Shown piece by piece: positions 38,336 to 49,656 of a stretch of 64,000 nt of DNA. The stretch's first letter is position 1; the number at the start of each line of letters is the position of its first letter. The position numbers were made by a program, and so were the translations under genes. Origin of the DNA: Methylotenera sp. (lineage in GTDB: Bacteria; Pseudomonadota; Gammaproteobacteria; Burkholderiales; Methylophilaceae); the NCBI GenBank assembly GCA_013140755.1, contig JABFSF010000026.1, positions 1 through 64,000 of the forward strand, read 5' to 3'. Below the pieces are notes generated by a model. That model saw only the letters and a list, made by a program, of their open reading frames with translations, had not been told where the DNA came from and made no database searches.

Positions 38336-39429
38336 TAGTTAGTAACCAAAATTTTATAAAGTGCGGTATTGATAAAATAAATATCGCGTCCTTTTCTTGT
38401 TAATTGAAGAATATTTTTTTCATCTGCAGAAAGTTGTTTAAGATATTTTGTTGCAGTAATTCTTGAAACATTAATGTCTGTTTCTAGAAAAGATATTTTT
38501 GTGTATGGGTATTTAAAAAGATGGTTAATTAAATCCTGACTATAAAAATTATAGTGAGAACGTATATGATGTTTGTATTGCATCATCGCATCACGAATGG
38601 CTAAAATCTTCCCAATAGTAATATTTGCCGTATTCTCAACGGCATCAAGCATATAAAGTATCCAAGGCTCCCATTTTCCATCATCTCGCACGGATTGCAA
38701 TAACCGATAGTACTCTTGCTTATTCTTGTTGATATAAGCACTCAAGTACAAAACGGGTATATTCAGTAAATTTTGCTGAACCAAGTAAAGCACATTAATA
38801 ATTCTGCCAGTGCGTCCATTACCATCATAAAAAGGATGAATTGTTTCAAACTGGTGATGAATTATCGCCATTTTAATTAACGGGTCTAAGGTGATATAAG
38901 ATGCATCGTTGATGAGTTTTTCTAAATCTTGCATCAACAATTCAATCTCTTGCGCTTGTTGTGGAGGGGTATAAACGATATTACCTGTATCCGTTCTGAG
39001 TGTTGTTCCAGATTGCGTGCGAAAGCCAGCATCATTACCTTCTAAAACAGCCTGTATTTCCTTTATGTGGTTAGATGTCATTAACCCAGTGTCGCAGAGC
39101 AAATGATGGCCTCGATGAAGTGCCTCAACGTACCTCTTGACTTCTTTCGCTGCTGGATTTTGTTTGTCAGGAAATATGCCTTGTTGGAAAAGCTCATCAT
39201 GCGTTGTCACAATACTTTCTATCTCAGAACTTTCTTTAGCCTCTTGAATAGACAATGTATCAATTAAAACACCTTGATTCGGAATGCTTGCCACGATGCC
39301 TTTTAATTCGGCAAGTGCTCTATTTGCACTAGCCAACTTCTTCATTATTGGTAGTGTTTCAAAAACCTCTAGCACTAACTCTGTTATTGGACGCACTAAA
39401 AATGTTGGTTGTTTATTTTGTTCACTCAT
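38335..39429 (-). CDS. Fic family protein with C-terminal winged-helix domain
   Basis: A 364-residue putative AMP-transferase. The Fic motif HPFYDGNGRTGR (residues 198-209) is intact. An N-terminal inhibitory-helix motif SSEIES (67-72) makes it a class II Fic with a built-in antitoxin helix; the last residue is Ser where Gly or Asn is usual, and Glu71 is kept. Residues from about 290 look like a winged helix (TKISFLETDINVSRITATKYLKQL), often seen in self-regulating Fic proteins. The composition is AT-richer than metH and mpl around it. Its promoter region holds a large inverted repeat. Confidence 0.92.
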   Translation of the reverse strand: MSEQNKQPTFLVRPITELVLEVFETLPIMKKLASANRALAELKGIVASIPNQGVLIDTLSIQEAKESSEIESIVTTHDELFQQGIFPDKQNPAAKEVKRYVEALHRGHHLLCDTGLMTSNHIKEIQAVLEGNDAGFRTQSGTTLRTDTGNIVYTPPQQAQEIELLMQDLEKLINDASYITLDPLIKMAIIHHQFETIHPFYDGNGRTGRIINVLYLVQQNLLNIPVLYLSAYINKNKQEYYRLLQSVRDDGKWEPWILYMLDAVENTANITIGKILAIRDAMMQYKHHIRSHYNFYSQDLINHLFKYPYTKISFLETDINVSRITATKYLKQLSADEKNILQLTRKGRDIYFINTALYKILVTN

Positions 39430-39441
39430 CTGGGTATTGTA

Positions 39442-39506
39442 TATACATTTTATTTTGTTTGTATAAAAAAATAAGTTTTCTATACAAACAAAAGATGAAA
39501 TGTATA
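39442..39506. repeat. Imperfect inverted repeat at the fic promoter
   Basis: The arm 39442-39465 (TATACATTTTAT then TTTGTTTGTATA) is mirrored by 39481-39506 with one mismatch and a two-base insertion. The innermost 13 bases, TTTTGTTTGTATA against TATACAAACAAAA, are perfect. The palindrome TGTATATACA overlaps the outer edge (39438-39447). It lies 13-77 bases before the fic ATG, in the 90-base gap after metH. It could be an operator for the Fic protein's own winged helix, or a hairpin ending metH. Confidence 0.7.
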
Positions 39507-39519
39507 GATAATTTACAAT

Positions 39520-42500
39520 CTACCCCAAATTCGGCGCAAGCCAACGCTCTAAATAAGCCTTATCCAAGTTTCTACGCTTTGCCATATCTTCCAACTGGTC
39601 GTTGCCGATTTTATCTACGCTAAAGTATTTCGCTTGTGGGTGGGCGAGGTAGAAACCTGAAACCGCCGCCGCTGGCATCATGGCGAAGCTGTCGGTGAGT
39701 TGCATGTCAATTTCATCGCATTGCAATAGCTTAAACATATCCGTTTTTACCGTGTGGTCTGGGCAGGCGGGGTAGCCTGGCGCAGGTCTAATCCCTTGAT
39801 ATTGTTCTTTAATCAGCGCGTCAGTATCTAATTTTTCATTCGCCGCATAACCCCATAAATCAGTACGAATGCGTTCATGCATATATTCGGCAAAGGCTTC
39901 TGCTAGTCTATCGGCGAGGGATTTGAACATAATTGCATTGTAATCATCGTGATTTTTTTCAAACTCAGCTAAGCGTTTTTCCATGCCTAAGCCTGCAGTC
40001 ACGGCGAATAGCCCTATGTAGTCATCTGTTGTTTTTGGCGCAATAAAATCTGCCAAGCATTGGTTTGGTCTGGCTACGCCATCAATCACGGGTTTGACCG
40101 TTTGTTGGCGCATACCGTAATAAGTAAACGCAACTTCTTGCCTAGTTTCATCGGTGTAGATTTCAATGTCGTCATCGTTTACGCTATTGGCGGGCATGAG
40201 CGCAATGACGCCGCTGGCAGAAAGCCAACGCCCTTCAATGATTTTTTTCAACATGGCTTGCGCGTCATTGAAAACTTTAGTCGCTGCCTCGCCCACCACG
40301 CTATCGCCCAAAATGCCTGGGTAGCTACCTGCTAAATCCCAAGTTTGGAAGAATGGCGACCAATCAATATATTGCGCGATGAGATTCAAATCAATGTTTT
40401 TGAACACGCGGCGACCAATAAACTTTGGTTTTACAGGCGCATTTTTGCCAGTGAAAGTAAGTTGCGCTTTGTTAGCGCGGGCTTCGGCTAGGCTTAACAT
40501 TGGCACGCCTTTTTTACTGGCATGTTGCGCGCGGGCTTTGGCGTAATCTGCTCGAATTTCAGCAATATAAGCGTCTTTGGTTTCAGGCGTGAGCAAGTTT
40601 TGCATCACTATCACCGAACGCGAAGCATCTGGCACATACACAGTCGGACCATCATAAAATGGGGCAATTTTTACCGCTGTATGGGCGCGTGAGGTGGTCG
40701 CACCACCAATCAACAACGGCGTTTTTAAGCCGCTAAAATGCGGGTCGCGCTGCATTTCTTTGGCTACATAAGCCATTTCCTCTAGTGATGGTGTAATCAA
40801 GCCAGAAAGACCAATAATGTCGGCATTTTCAGCCTTCGCCATCGCCAAAATTTCAGCGGCTGGCACCATCACGCCCATATTGACGACTTCAAAGTTATTG
40901 CATTGCAACACCACGGCAACAATGTTTTTGCCGATGTCATGCACATCGCCCTTCACTGTGGCAATCACCACCTTGCCTTTGGGTTTGGCAACAATACCTG
41001 TACGCTTTTCTTCGGCGGTTTTTTCTTCTTCAATAAATGGAATCAAATGCGCCACGGCTTGCTTCATCACGCGGGCGGATTTCACCACTTGTGGCAAGAA
41101 CATTTTGCCTTGCCCGAATAAATCGCCGACTACGTTCATGCCGTCCATCAGCGGACCTTCAATCACGTGAATCGGTCTGCCTCCCGCCACCATCGCCTGT
41201 TGACGTGCCTCTTCGGTGTCTTCCACAATAAATTCGGTAATGCCATGCACCATGGCGTGCGCTAGGCGTTTTGCCACAGGCACTGGGTTTTCTGGCGTGC
41301 CGCGCCATTCTAGCGTGGCTTCTTCTTTTTTACCGCCTGCTTTTAGTGTGCTGGCAATTTCAATCAAGCGTTCAGTAGGTGCGAGTAAGTTGTTAGGGTC
41401 AATAATGCGGTTCAGCACTACGTCTTCTACACAAACCCTTAATGTGGGGTCTAAATCATCGTAAACCCCCATCATGCCTGCGTTGACAATGCCCATGGTC
41501 ATGCCCGCCTTAATGGCATGATATAAAAACACAGTGTGAATCGCCTCACGTGCGGAGTCGTTACCACGGAAGCTAAAGCTCACGTTAGAAACACCGCCTG
41601 AAATTTTGGCGTAAGGCAGATTTTCTTTAATCCATCGCGTAGCGTTGATAAAATCCACCGCGTAGTTATTATGCTCCTCAATGCCAGTGGCGATGGCAAA
41701 GATATTAGGATCAAAAATAATATCTTCGGGCGGAAAATCTACGGTTTCTACCAGCAAATCATAAGCGCGTTTGCAAATTTCAATCTTACGCTCGTAAGTA
41801 TCCGCCTGACCTTTTTCATCAAACGCCATCACAATCACTGCTGCGCCATAACGGCGGCATAGCTTGGCCTGGCGTAAAAATTCCGCTTCGCCTTCTTTCA
41901 TAGAAATAGAATTAACGATCGCTTTGCCCTGTACGCACTTCAAGCCAGCTTCAATCACATCCCATTTTGATGAGTCAATCATCACTGGCACCCGCGCAAT
42001 ATCTGGCTCAGAGGCTACCAAATTCAAAAAGTGCGTCATAGCTTTGATGGCATCCAACATGCCTTCATCCATGTTAATGTCAATAATCTGTGCGCCGTTT
42101 TCCACCTGCTGACGTGCCACGCTCAAGGCTTCTTCATATTGTTCGTTGATAATCATGCGGGCAAAGGCTTTAGAGCCCGTTACATTGGTGCGCTCACCCA
42201 CGTTTACAAATAGAGAATCATCGTTGATGATAAACGGCTCTAGCCCTGAAAGCCGCGTAAATGCTGGCACTTGGGGCAATTGGCGTGGTGGAATATCTTT
42301 AATCGCGTTATAAATCGCGTTGATGTGCGCAGGGGTTGTGCCGCAGCAACCGCCCGCAATGTTCACAAAGCCACTTTGTGCAAATTCTTTCACCAAGCTT
42401 GCCGTAATATCTGGCGTTTCATCAAAGCCTGTATCGCTCATGGGGTTAGGCAAGCCAGCATTGGGGTAAACGCAGATAAACGTATCAGCGATTTTTGAGA

Positions 42501-43311
42501 TTTCCTCGGCATAAGGGCGCATCAACGTTGCCCCCAATGCGCAGTTTAAGCCAATGGTGAGCGGCTTGGCGTGGCGCACAGAATGCCAAAATGCCGTCAC
42601 CGTTTGCCCAGATAAAATGCGCCCAGAAGCGTCTGTTACCGTGCCAGAAATCATAATCGGCATGGTGTAACCGACTTCTTCAAAGAACGTATCAATCGCA
42701 AACAACGCCGCCTTGCAATTGAGCGTATCAAAGATGGTTTCCACCATCAAAACATCCGCGCCGCCATTCACCAAACCACGCGCTTGCTCAAGGTACGAAG
42801 CCACTAGCTGGTCAAAACTCACGTTACGTGCGGCGGGGTCGTTTACGTCTGGCGAAATCGAAGCCGTTTTAGGCGTAGGCCCAAGCGTGCCCGCCACAAA
42901 GCGCGGTTTATCTGGGGTGCTGTATTTTTGGCAAGCGGCTTTAGCGAGTTTGGCGGCTTCCACGTTCATTTCATAAACGAGATGTGCCATGTGGTAATCA
43001 TCCTGTGCCACGCTGGTTGCACCAAAAGTATTGGTTTCAATAATATCCGCACCCGCCGCGAGATATTTTTCGTGAATCTCTTGAATAATGTGCGGCTGAG
43101 TTAAGGTCAATAACTCATTGTTGCCTTTTACAAATAGCTCGCGCTCACCTGCTGGTGCTTTGAAATCCGCAAAACGCACACCGCGATAATCCGCTTCTGT
43201 CAGCTTATATTGCTGAATCATCGTGCCCATTGCGCCATCTAAAATTAAGATGCGTTGGCTAAGCGTTGCGCGTAGTTGTTTTTCTAAGGGTGAGATAGGC
43301 AGTGAAGACAT
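39520..43311 (-). CDS. metH: Cobalamin-dependent methionine synthase MetH
   Basis: A full-length 1263-residue enzyme that moves a methyl group from 5-methyltetrahydrofolate to homocysteine. Its modules in order are homocysteine-binding with zinc ligands (GGCCGTTP near residue 320), pterin-binding (about 355-620), cobalamin cap and Rossmann domains with DVHDIGKN (about 785), whose histidine ligates cobalt, and the reactivation domain ([12 protein letters not shown], about 1190). It depends on vitamin B12. No cobalamin riboswitch fits in the 78-base gap upstream. It works with MetF and AhcY encoded about 9 kb away. Confidence 0.98.
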   Translation of the reverse strand: MSSLPISPLEKQLRATLSQRILILDGAMGTMIQQYKLTEADYRGVRFADFKAPAGERELFVKGNNELLTLTQPHIIQEIHEKYLAAGADIIETNTFGATSVAQDDYHMAHLVYEMNVEAAKLAKAACQKYSTPDKPRFVAGTLGPTPKTASISPDVNDPAARNVSFDQLVASYLEQARGLVNGGADVLMVETIFDTLNCKAALFAIDTFFEEVGYTMPIMISGTVTDASGRILSGQTVTAFWHSVRHAKPLTIGLNCALGATLMRPYAEEISKIADTFICVYPNAGLPNPMSDTGFDETPDITASLVKEFAQSGFVNIAGGCCGTTPAHINAIYNAIKDIPPRQLPQVPAFTRLSGLEPFIINDDSLFVNVGERTNVTGSKAFARMIINEQYEEALSVARQQVENGAQIIDINMDEGMLDAIKAMTHFLNLVASEPDIARVPVMIDSSKWDVIEAGLKCVQGKAIVNSISMKEGEAEFLRQAKLCRRYGAAVIVMAFDEKGQADTYERKIEICKRAYDLLVETVDFPPEDIIFDPNIFAIATGIEEHNNYAVDFINATRWIKENLPYAKISGGVSNVSFSFRGNDSAREAIHTVFLYHAIKAGMTMGIVNAGMMGVYDDLDPTLRVCVEDVVLNRIIDPNNLLAPTERLIEIASTLKAGGKKEEATLEWRGTPENPVPVAKRLAHAMVHGITEFIVEDTEEARQQAMVAGGRPIHVIEGPLMDGMNVVGDLFGQGKMFLPQVVKSARVMKQAVAHLIPFIEEEKTAEEKRTGIVAKPKGKVVIATVKGDVHDIGKNIVAVVLQCNNFEVVNMGVMVPAAEILAMAKAENADIIGLSGLITPSLEEMAYVAKEMQRDPHFSGLKTPLLIGGATTSRAHTAVKIAPFYDGPTVYVPDASRSVIVMQNLLTPETKDAYIAEIRADYAKARAQHASKKGVPMLSLAEARANKAQLTFTGKNAPVKPKFIGRRVFKNIDLNLIAQYIDWSPFFQTWDLAGSYPGILGDSVVGEAATKVFNDAQAMLKKIIEGRWLSASGVIALMPANSVNDDDIEIYTDETRQEVAFTYYGMRQQTVKPVIDGVARPNQCLADFIAPKTTDDYIGLFAVTAGLGMEKRLAEFEKNHDDYNAIMFKSLADRLAEAFAEYMHERIRTDLWGYAANEKLDTDALIKEQYQGIRPAPGYPACPDHTVKTDMFKLLQCDEIDMQLTDSFAMMPAAAVSGFYLAHPQAKYFSVDKIGNDQLEDMAKRRNLDKAYLERWLAPNLG

Positions 43312-43389
43312 AAAAAAAGCTTGTTTAATATAATGTGCAATTGTATCACTTGAGCGATAAAATGCTGAGCAAGGCCTAGTTAGTCAAAC

Positions 43390-45450
43390 TTAAACCTTCA
43401 CCAACTCTTCAGCATGGCTCATCCAGCGTGCTAAATGTTGCTCAACTTCTGCTGGGTGTTGCTTGAGTAAATCATCAGCCAGAGCTTTGGCCGTTTCAAG
43501 TAAATCAACATCGCGTGATAAATCGGCAATTTTGAGCATAGGCACACCGCTCTGGCGTACACCAAGTAGCTCGCCTGGCCCACGAATGTGCAAATCGGCT
43601 TGCGCAATGGCAAAGCCGTCGTTACTTTCATAGATGACTTTTAATCTAGCGCGCGCTGTTTCAGAAAGTTTATTTTGGTAAAGCAAAATACACGTGCTTT
43701 TTACTGCGCCCCGCCCAACGCGGCCGCGCAATTGATGCAATTGTGATAATCCCATACGCTCAGCATGTTCAATGACCATTAAGCTGGCATTCGGCACATC
43801 AACACCTACTTCAATCACCGTGGTGGCGACCAGTAATTGCAGCTCCCCCGCGCTAAATGCGGCCATCACTGCTTGTTTTTCTACAGGTTTCATGCGCCCA
43901 TGCACCAAACCAATGTGTAACTCGGGGAACTCACTTTGTAGCAATGCATAGGTATCATTGGCAGTTACTAGCTGCAAGGCTTCAGACTCTTCAATCAGCG
44001 GGCATACCCAATACGCTTGATTGCCCTGCAAACAGGCCTCTCGTACGCGCTGTAAAATTTCATCGCGCCTGCTATCAGCAACCAACTTGGTGACGATAGG
44101 TGTGCGCCCAGGAGGCAATGCATCAATCACCGAAATATCCAAATCTGCGTAATAACTCATGGAAAGCGTGCGTGGAATGGGCGTGGCACTCATCATGAGT
44201 TGATGCGGATCAGGTTGCCCTTTTTGCCGCAAGGCTAAGCGCTGATGTACACCGAAGCGATGTTGCTCATCAATAATGGCTAACCCTAAATTTTTAAACT
44301 GCACTGCTTCTTGAAACAAAGCATGTGTGCCCACTACCAATTGTGCAGAACCATCAAGAATGATAGCAAGTGCTAACTCACGTTCTTTTTTGCTTTGGCT
44401 ACCCGTGAGCCAAGCAATGCGAATATTGAGCGGAGTGAGCCAAGTGAGCATTTTGCGATAATGCTGCTCAGCCAAGATTTCTGTGGGTGCCATGAGTGCC
44501 ACTTGCCAGCCGTTTTCAATACTTTGCAACGCCGCCATGCACGCCACAATGGTTTTGCCACTACCCACATCGCCTTGTAATAAGCGCTGCATGGGATGCG
44601 GCTGCGTTAAATCGCGCTCAATTTCTAACGCTACCTTTTGCTGTGCGGCGGTGAGTGCAAACGGCAAACTTTTGAGCAACGCCGTGACGAAATGTTGAGA
44701 AGGCGCAAACTGCGGCGCACTCACGCTACGCCGCCTTGCGTAATGTTTGCGCATTGAGAGCTGCTGTGCCAGTAACTCATCAAATGCCAGCCTGCGCCAA
44801 TGCGGCGTAGTTTTTTGTTCTAAAGCTTGCAAATTGACCTCAGGTGGCGGGTTGTGTAAGCTTTGCAAGCTTTGCGCAAAACTTGGCAAATGCAAGGGCG
44901 CATACACACTGGCTGGTAAAGTTTCTGCCAAATCGCCTTGCGCTAGTGCAATACGAATCGCTTTGCGCAGGCTGGGTTGTGAAAGCCCCGCTACGGCAGG
45001 GTAAACAGGCGTGAGCGTTTCAGTCACTTGCGTTTTTTCGCCAACCACCTTACACGTTGGATGCACCATTTCATAGCCGAAAAAACCGTGGCGCACTTCT
45101 CCATAAACACGCAGCTTAGTGCCTACTTTCAGCACCGCAATTTGGCTAGGGTAGAAATGCAAAAAGCGCAGCATGAGCTGCCCACTAGCATCTTCTAGCT
45201 TTGCGATAAGTGCTTTACGCGGCTTATAGCTGACTTCTGCATGGGTAATTTCACCCTCAACTTGGGCAGATTCGCCTAAACGCAAATCGCGGATGGTCGT
45301 GATGTGCGTTTCATCAATATAGCGTAGTGGTAGATGTAAAAGTAAAGCTTGCAGATTAGCAATACCAAGCTTGGTTAAGTTGGTGATTAGCGGCTTAGTA
45401 AAGGTTTTGATGTTTGAAAGTGGAATCACATTGATGACATTAAGGAGCAA
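43390..45450 (-). CDS. recG: ATP-dependent DNA helicase RecG
   Basis: A 686-residue branched-DNA helicase that regresses stalled replication forks. The N-terminal wedge/OB domain is followed by helicase motifs GDVGSGKTIVA (Walker A), DEQHRFG (motif II), SATPIPRT (III) and QLRGRVGRG (VI). No ATG is suitable; a TTG at 45450 or a GTG at 45429 must be the start, so the first residues are uncertain. It lies 13 bases after the PaiB-like gene on the same strand. Confidence 0.95.
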   Translation of the reverse strand: MLLNVINVIPLSNIKTFTKPLITNLTKLGIANLQALLLHLPLRYIDETHITTIRDLRLGESAQVEGEITHAEVSYKPRKALIAKLEDASGQLMLRFLHFYPSQIAVLKVGTKLRVYGEVRHGFFGYEMVHPTCKVVGEKTQVTETLTPVYPAVAGLSQPSLRKAIRIALAQGDLAETLPASVYAPLHLPSFAQSLQSLHNPPPEVNLQALEQKTTPHWRRLAFDELLAQQLSMRKHYARRRSVSAPQFAPSQHFVTALLKSLPFALTAAQQKVALEIERDLTQPHPMQRLLQGDVGSGKTIVACMAALQSIENGWQVALMAPTEILAEQHYRKMLTWLTPLNIRIAWLTGSQSKKERELALAIILDGSAQLVVGTHALFQEAVQFKNLGLAIIDEQHRFGVHQRLALRQKGQPDPHQLMMSATPIPRTLSMSYYADLDISVIDALPPGRTPIVTKLVADSRRDEILQRVREACLQGNQAYWVCPLIEESEALQLVTANDTYALLQSEFPELHIGLVHGRMKPVEKQAVMAAFSAGELQLLVATTVIEVGVDVPNASLMVIEHAERMGLSQLHQLRGRVGRGAVKSTCILLYQNKLSETARARLKVIYESNDGFAIAQADLHIRGPGELLGVRQSGVPMLKIADLSRDVDLLETAKALADDLLKQHPAEVEQHLARWMSHAEELVKV

Positions 45451-45463
45451 TCATTGCGGTAAA

Positions 45464-46114
45464 TTAACGCGCATTTTGCGATATATTTTCTATAAGCGAG
45501 GCCATTTTTGACGCTTCCAAATCGTCTAATCGCTTTAAGCCTTTGACTACGCCTGTCTGATTTGCTGTGGGTTGATTTTGACTCACTTTCCATTTGCCTA
45601 CCAGTTTAGTGACTGAAATTTCAATGCCAATAATCGCGTTAATCATTTGATTGGTAAACTCAGCAGGTGCGTCTGAAACTGCCCATGGCTTATCAAATGA
45701 GGCTTCATATTGCGTTGTTAGTGACTCAAGCTGATTTTTAATCCAAACGGCGTCATCTATAATGCGCAAGGTACCATAAGCATGAACAACCACATAGTTC
45801 CAAGTGGGCACTACTTTGCCATGTTCGTGTTTTGTTGGGTACCATGATGGGGTGATGTAGTGATTGGTGCCATGAAATATCACCAATGCTTCAACATTGC
45901 TTAGTAAATCAGTCCATATTGGGTTTGCACGTGCAACATGCCCACGTAGCGTTCCGTATTGCCCCAACTCTTGAATCAGCAGCAAAGGCACATGATTCGC
46001 GTTAATACCATCAGAAGACATGGTAATCAGCGTTGCAAGTGGGTGCGTACGCATCAGGTCATGTAGAACCTCGATTCTTGATTCCTCAAAATGCGCTGGA
46101 ATATACATGGGCAT
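45464..46114 (-). CDS. PaiB-like FMN-binding split-barrel protein
   Basis: A 216-residue protein with the PaiB/protease synthase family start MYIPAHFEESR and core LATLITMSSDGINANHVPLLL, GRVARANPIW-type segment (GHVARANPIW) and PTWNYVVVHAYG. Members bind FMN and are called negative regulators after Bacillus PaiB, but most probably act as flavoproteins. The start may be 46114 or the second Met at 46108. It is between ridA and recG on the same strand. Confidence 0.88.
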   Translation of the reverse strand: MPMYIPAHFEESRIEVLHDLMRTHPLATLITMSSDGINANHVPLLLIQELGQYGTLRGHVARANPIWTDLLSNVEALVIFHGTNHYITPSWYPTKHEHGKVVPTWNYVVVHAYGTLRIIDDAVWIKNQLESLTTQYEASFDKPWAVSDAPAEFTNQMINAIIGIEISVTKLVGKWKVSQNQPTANQTGVVKGLKRLDDLEASKMASLIENISQNAR

Positions 46115-46131
46115 TGTTACGCAATATGACT

Positions 46132-46518
46132 TTAAATCACCATCACACCATCCGCTTCAACCAAAGCACCACGTGGTAATGAAGCTACCCCCACTGCTGC
46201 GCGGGCTGGATAAGGCTGGCTAAAGTATTCCGCCATAATGGTGTTCACTAAGGTAAAGTGGCTCAAATCGGTTAAGAAAATATTGAGTTTAACGACATCA
46301 GCCAAGCTACCACCTGCGGCTTCAGCCACAGCTTTTAAGTTGCTAAACACACGATGTACTTGCGCTTCAATACCTTCTACCATTTCCATGGTAGCTGGGT
46401 CTAGGCCAATTTGGCCTGATAAATATACGGTGTTGCCGACTTTTACCGCTTGTGAATACGTGCCAATGGCTGCGGGTGCACCTTGCGTTTGGATGATTTG
46501 TTTGGATTGTGTCGTCAT
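46132..46518 (-). CDS. ridA: RidA family enamine/imine deaminase
   Basis: A 128-residue protein of the RidA (YjgF/YER057c) subfamily, which hydrolyses reactive 2-aminoacrylate and similar imines released by PLP enzymes. [26 protein letters not shown] and [19 protein letters not shown] are the family landmarks, the last with the catalytic arginine. It is placed directly after rsh, an order frequent in betaproteobacteria. Confidence 0.94.
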   Translation of the reverse strand: MTTQSKQIIQTQGAPAAIGTYSQAVKVGNTVYLSGQIGLDPATMEMVEGIEAQVHRVFSNLKAVAEAAGGSLADVVKLNIFLTDLSHFTLVNTIMAEYFSQPYPARAAVGVASLPRGALVEADGVMVI

Positions 46519-46552
46519 GTTGTCGTTACCTAGTGAATAAAAATATATGCCT

Positions 46553-48778
46553 TTACTTTTCTGTGCCTCTTCTGTGCAAATTGCCTTTGGTGCGGTTAAT
46601 CCGCACTACATCTGGTATTTTACGCAAACCGCGCATAAGGTCTGCCAAATGTACGCGGTTTTTCACTTGTACGGTAAAGTATAAATTAGCGTATGCGCTG
46701 CCATCAGATTCTTCCACACTCACGTTATCAATATTTGAATCTGCATCGGCAATACCTGCGGCAATTTTAGCTAGCATACCAGGCTGGTTAGCTACTGTTA
46801 AATTGAGGTTGGTTTTAAATAGGTGCGTGCTTTCTGGCTCCCACTCTACATCTAGCCATTTGTCTGGATCGAGCTTAAATTTACGCACACTTGGGCAATC
46901 ATGGGTATGAATCACTAAACCTTTATCTTTGTTGATGAAACCTAAAATGGGGTCACCTGGAATGGGCCTGCAACATGGCGCAAACTGTACAGCCATGCCC
47001 TCAGTACCTCTAATGGTAATGGTGTCGAGCGAGGCAGTAGGAAGCTTAGTATGCTTTTCTAGGTGGTTATCCGTCATGGCCACTAGTTGGTGTGCAACCA
47101 TTACATTTTGCCGCTTACCTAAGCCAATATCAGATAAAATTTCCGCCTTTGTTTTAATACCATAATCGCGTATCAGTTTTTGCCAGTGCGCCTCGGTAAT
47201 CTGCTTAGGCTCAATATGCAAAGCCCGCAAGGCTTGATTCAGCATACGCTCGCCCAAATGGGCTGATTCTGTCGATTGTTGCGATTTTAAAAAGTGGCGA
47301 ATATGTGCTCTGGCACGACCTGTGATGACATAATTTAGCCACGCAGGGTTAGGTTTTGCCATTGAGCCTGTAATAATTTCTACATGATCACCATTGCGTA
47401 ACTCTGTGCGTAATGGAGCTAACTCTTGGTTAATGCGCACCGCTACACAGCAATTGCCAATGTCTGAATGCACGGCATAAGCAAAATCTACCGCAGTGGC
47501 ACGGCGTGGCAAGGCCATAATTTTACCTTTAGGCGTAAATACATACACCTCATCAGGGAATAAATCAATTTTGAGATGCTCAAGAAAATCCAGTGAATCG
47601 GCACTTTCACTTTGAATGTCTAATAAACGTTGTAACCACTGATGTGTTTGCTGTTGTAATGCGGTAAGCTGTGCATCGCTGGCTTTATATAACCAGTGTG
47701 CCGCCACACCTGCATCTGCAATATTGTGCATATCGGCACTACGAATTTGCACCTCAATGGGGGTGCCAAAAGGACCAAATAACGTGGTATGTAGTGATTG
47801 GTAACCATTGGCTTTAGGGATCGCAATGTAATCTTTAAACTTACTTGGAATCGGCTTGTAAAGCCCGTGTAGCGCACCAAGTGCTAGGTAGCAGTTGGCC
47901 ATATCTTTCACTACCACCCTAAAACCATAAATGTCATACACTTGCGAAAAAGGTGTCGCTTTGCTCGTCATCTTTTTATAAATGCTGTAAAGATTTTTTT
48001 CGCGTCCTGAAATATCCGCCTCAATATTAAAAGCTTTAAGTTGCTGTTTGATGGATTCTAGTATTTTGCTGATGACTTCTTTACGGTTGCCACGCGCGAC
48101 CATGATGGCTTTAGAAATGGCGTTATAGCGCATGGGGTAGAGGTATTTAAAGCTTAAATCCTCTAAACTTTGGTAGATTTCATTGAGCCCCAAGCGGTTA
48201 GCAATGGGTGCATAGATATCTAAGGTTTCTTTGGCAATAAGCTTTTGTTTTTCTGGGCGCATGGCTTCTAGCGTTTGCATATTATGCAAGCGATCAGCTA
48301 GTTTAACCAAAATCACGCGTACATCTTGGCTCATCGCCAAGAGCATTTTGCGAAAATTCTCTGCCTGTGCTTGGCTAGCACTTTGAAATTCAATTTTATC
48401 GAGCTTGGTTACGCCATCAACTAAATCCGCTACTTGTGACCCAAATTTTTCTTTAATATCTAGCGTGGTGATGTCAGTATCTTCTACCACATCGTGCAAC
48501 AAAGCCGCTAAAATGGTGGGGACATCCAAATGCAAATCAGCCAAAATGCACGCGACTGAAACAGGGTGTGTAATGTAGGGTTCGCCTGTTTTGCGCACAA
48601 TGCCATCATGCGCGGCAAAAGCGTAGCGATAAGCCCCCCATACTTGAGCAATATCTTGAGGTTTAAGGTATTGTTTAAGGCGAACGGTTAGTGCAGACTC
48701 CTCCCTGTCAGCAGGCAACAAGGGGTCGGGGCTAGATTTTGATAACCCCGCTTTAAGATTAGATGCGGCTTTAGGCAT
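46553..48778 (-). CDS. spoT: Bifunctional (p)ppGpp synthase/hydrolase (Rsh, SpoT type)
   Basis: A 741-residue stringent-response enzyme. The HD hydrolase domain is intact (HPVSVACIL and LLHDVVEDT, about residues 67-94). The synthetase domain (YGFRVVV, EVQIRS, about 240-380), a TGS domain ([22 protein letters not shown]), and an ACT domain at the C-terminus follow. It therefore both makes and degrades (p)ppGpp. It follows rpoZ and gmk in the conserved gmk-rpoZ-spoT order. Confidence 0.96.
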   Translation of the reverse strand: MPKAASNLKAGLSKSSPDPLLPADREESALTVRLKQYLKPQDIAQVWGAYRYAFAAHDGIVRKTGEPYITHPVSVACILADLHLDVPTILAALLHDVVEDTDITTLDIKEKFGSQVADLVDGVTKLDKIEFQSASQAQAENFRKMLLAMSQDVRVILVKLADRLHNMQTLEAMRPEKQKLIAKETLDIYAPIANRLGLNEIYQSLEDLSFKYLYPMRYNAISKAIMVARGNRKEVISKILESIKQQLKAFNIEADISGREKNLYSIYKKMTSKATPFSQVYDIYGFRVVVKDMANCYLALGALHGLYKPIPSKFKDYIAIPKANGYQSLHTTLFGPFGTPIEVQIRSADMHNIADAGVAAHWLYKASDAQLTALQQQTHQWLQRLLDIQSESADSLDFLEHLKIDLFPDEVYVFTPKGKIMALPRRATAVDFAYAVHSDIGNCCVAVRINQELAPLRTELRNGDHVEIITGSMAKPNPAWLNYVITGRARAHIRHFLKSQQSTESAHLGERMLNQALRALHIEPKQITEAHWQKLIRDYGIKTKAEILSDIGLGKRQNVMVAHQLVAMTDNHLEKHTKLPTASLDTITIRGTEGMAVQFAPCCRPIPGDPILGFINKDKGLVIHTHDCPSVRKFKLDPDKWLDVEWEPESTHLFKTNLNLTVANQPGMLAKIAAGIADADSNIDNVSVEESDGSAYANLYFTVQVKNRVHLADLMRGLRKIPDVVRINRTKGNLHRRGTEK

Positions 48779-48807
48779 GGGATTTGCACAACTTTAATAC
48801 TGAATAA

Positions 48808-49020
48808 TTAAATATGCCCGCGTAATAAAATTTCTGTGCCAATTTTACCTGCCGCTATTTCACGTAATGCAATCACGGTAGATTTATCACGTGTGTTTTG
48901 CACATTGACTTGTGGCTCTGCACCATTGTGCAGCTGGCGCGCACGACGTGCTGCCACTAAAGTTAATTCAAAGCGGTTAGGGATTTTTTCTAAACAATCA
49001 TCAACGGTAATGCGTGCCAT
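48808..49020 (-). CDS. rpoZ: RNA polymerase omega subunit
   Basis: A 70-residue subunit that helps fold the beta' subunit and forms part of the (p)ppGpp site. [20 protein letters not shown] and ARRARQL are invariant features. The ATG at 49020 has GGAGT seven bases before it, so the four-codon longer frame is rejected. It sits between gmk and rsh, linking it to stringent control. Confidence 0.97.
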   Translation of the reverse strand: MARITVDDCLEKIPNRFELTLVAARRARQLHNGAEPQVNVQNTRDKSTVIALREIAAGKIGTEILLRGHI

Positions 49021-49041
49021 TTTATACTCCAAATTTAAGGG

Positions 49042-49653
49042 TTAAGTGAGTGCTTGAATAAGCGTCTGATAGCGGCTGAGCTGAGTGCTTGCTTTTAGAC
49101 CTTGCGCGCGAATAATCGCCAATAAGTCTTCAAGTGCCACATCAAAATAATCGTTAATTGTAACATAATCAAACTCTACTACATGACGCATTTCATCACG
49201 CGCTGCTGCTAGACGCTTGGCAATCACGGCAGGGCTATCTTGACCACGGTCGTTTAGCCTTTGGGCTAAAGCTTCTATAGAAGGCGGTAGAATAAAAATG
49301 CTAATGGCATCAGGATATTGCTGGCGTACTTGCTGTGCGCCTTGCCAATCTATTTCCAGTAGCACATCTACACCTGCTTGCAGAGATTGCAGCACTTGCG
49401 CTTGCGATGTGCCATAGCGTGCATCATGCACGTGCGCAGACTCTAAAAACTCGCCACGTCCTAACATTGCAACAAATTGCGCATCGCTTAAAAAATGATA
49501 ATGCACACCATTTTCTTCGTTTGGTCGTGCTGGGCGCGTGGTATGAGAAACTGAGAGCTTTAACTCAGGTTTTTTTGCTAATAATGCTTTAACCAAGCTG
49601 GTTTTGCCCGTACCTGAAGCCGCAGAAATAATAAATAAATGTCCGTATGCCAT
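49042..49653 (-). CDS. gmk: Guanylate kinase
   Basis: A 203-residue kinase that phosphorylates GMP to GDP. The P-loop SAASGTGKTS is at residues 10-19, and SHTTRPARPNEENGVHYHF carries the GMP-binding residues. It is complete and first in gmk-rpoZ-rsh. The Anbu gene ends only three bases upstream on the same strand, so these may be joined in one transcript. Confidence 0.97.
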   Translation of the reverse strand: MAYGHLFIISAASGTGKTSLVKALLAKKPELKLSVSHTTRPARPNEENGVHYHFLSDAQFVAMLGRGEFLESAHVHDARYGTSQAQVLQSLQAGVDVLLEIDWQGAQQVRQQYPDAISIFILPPSIEALAQRLNDRGQDSPAVIAKRLAAARDEMRHVVEFDYVTINDYFDVALEDLLAIIRAQGLKASTQLSRYQTLIQALT

Positions 49654-49656
49654 GCA

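Noticed and set aside
43312-43389. Cobalamin riboswitch before metH
   Set aside because: The gap of 78 bases is too short and lacks the B12-box sequence.
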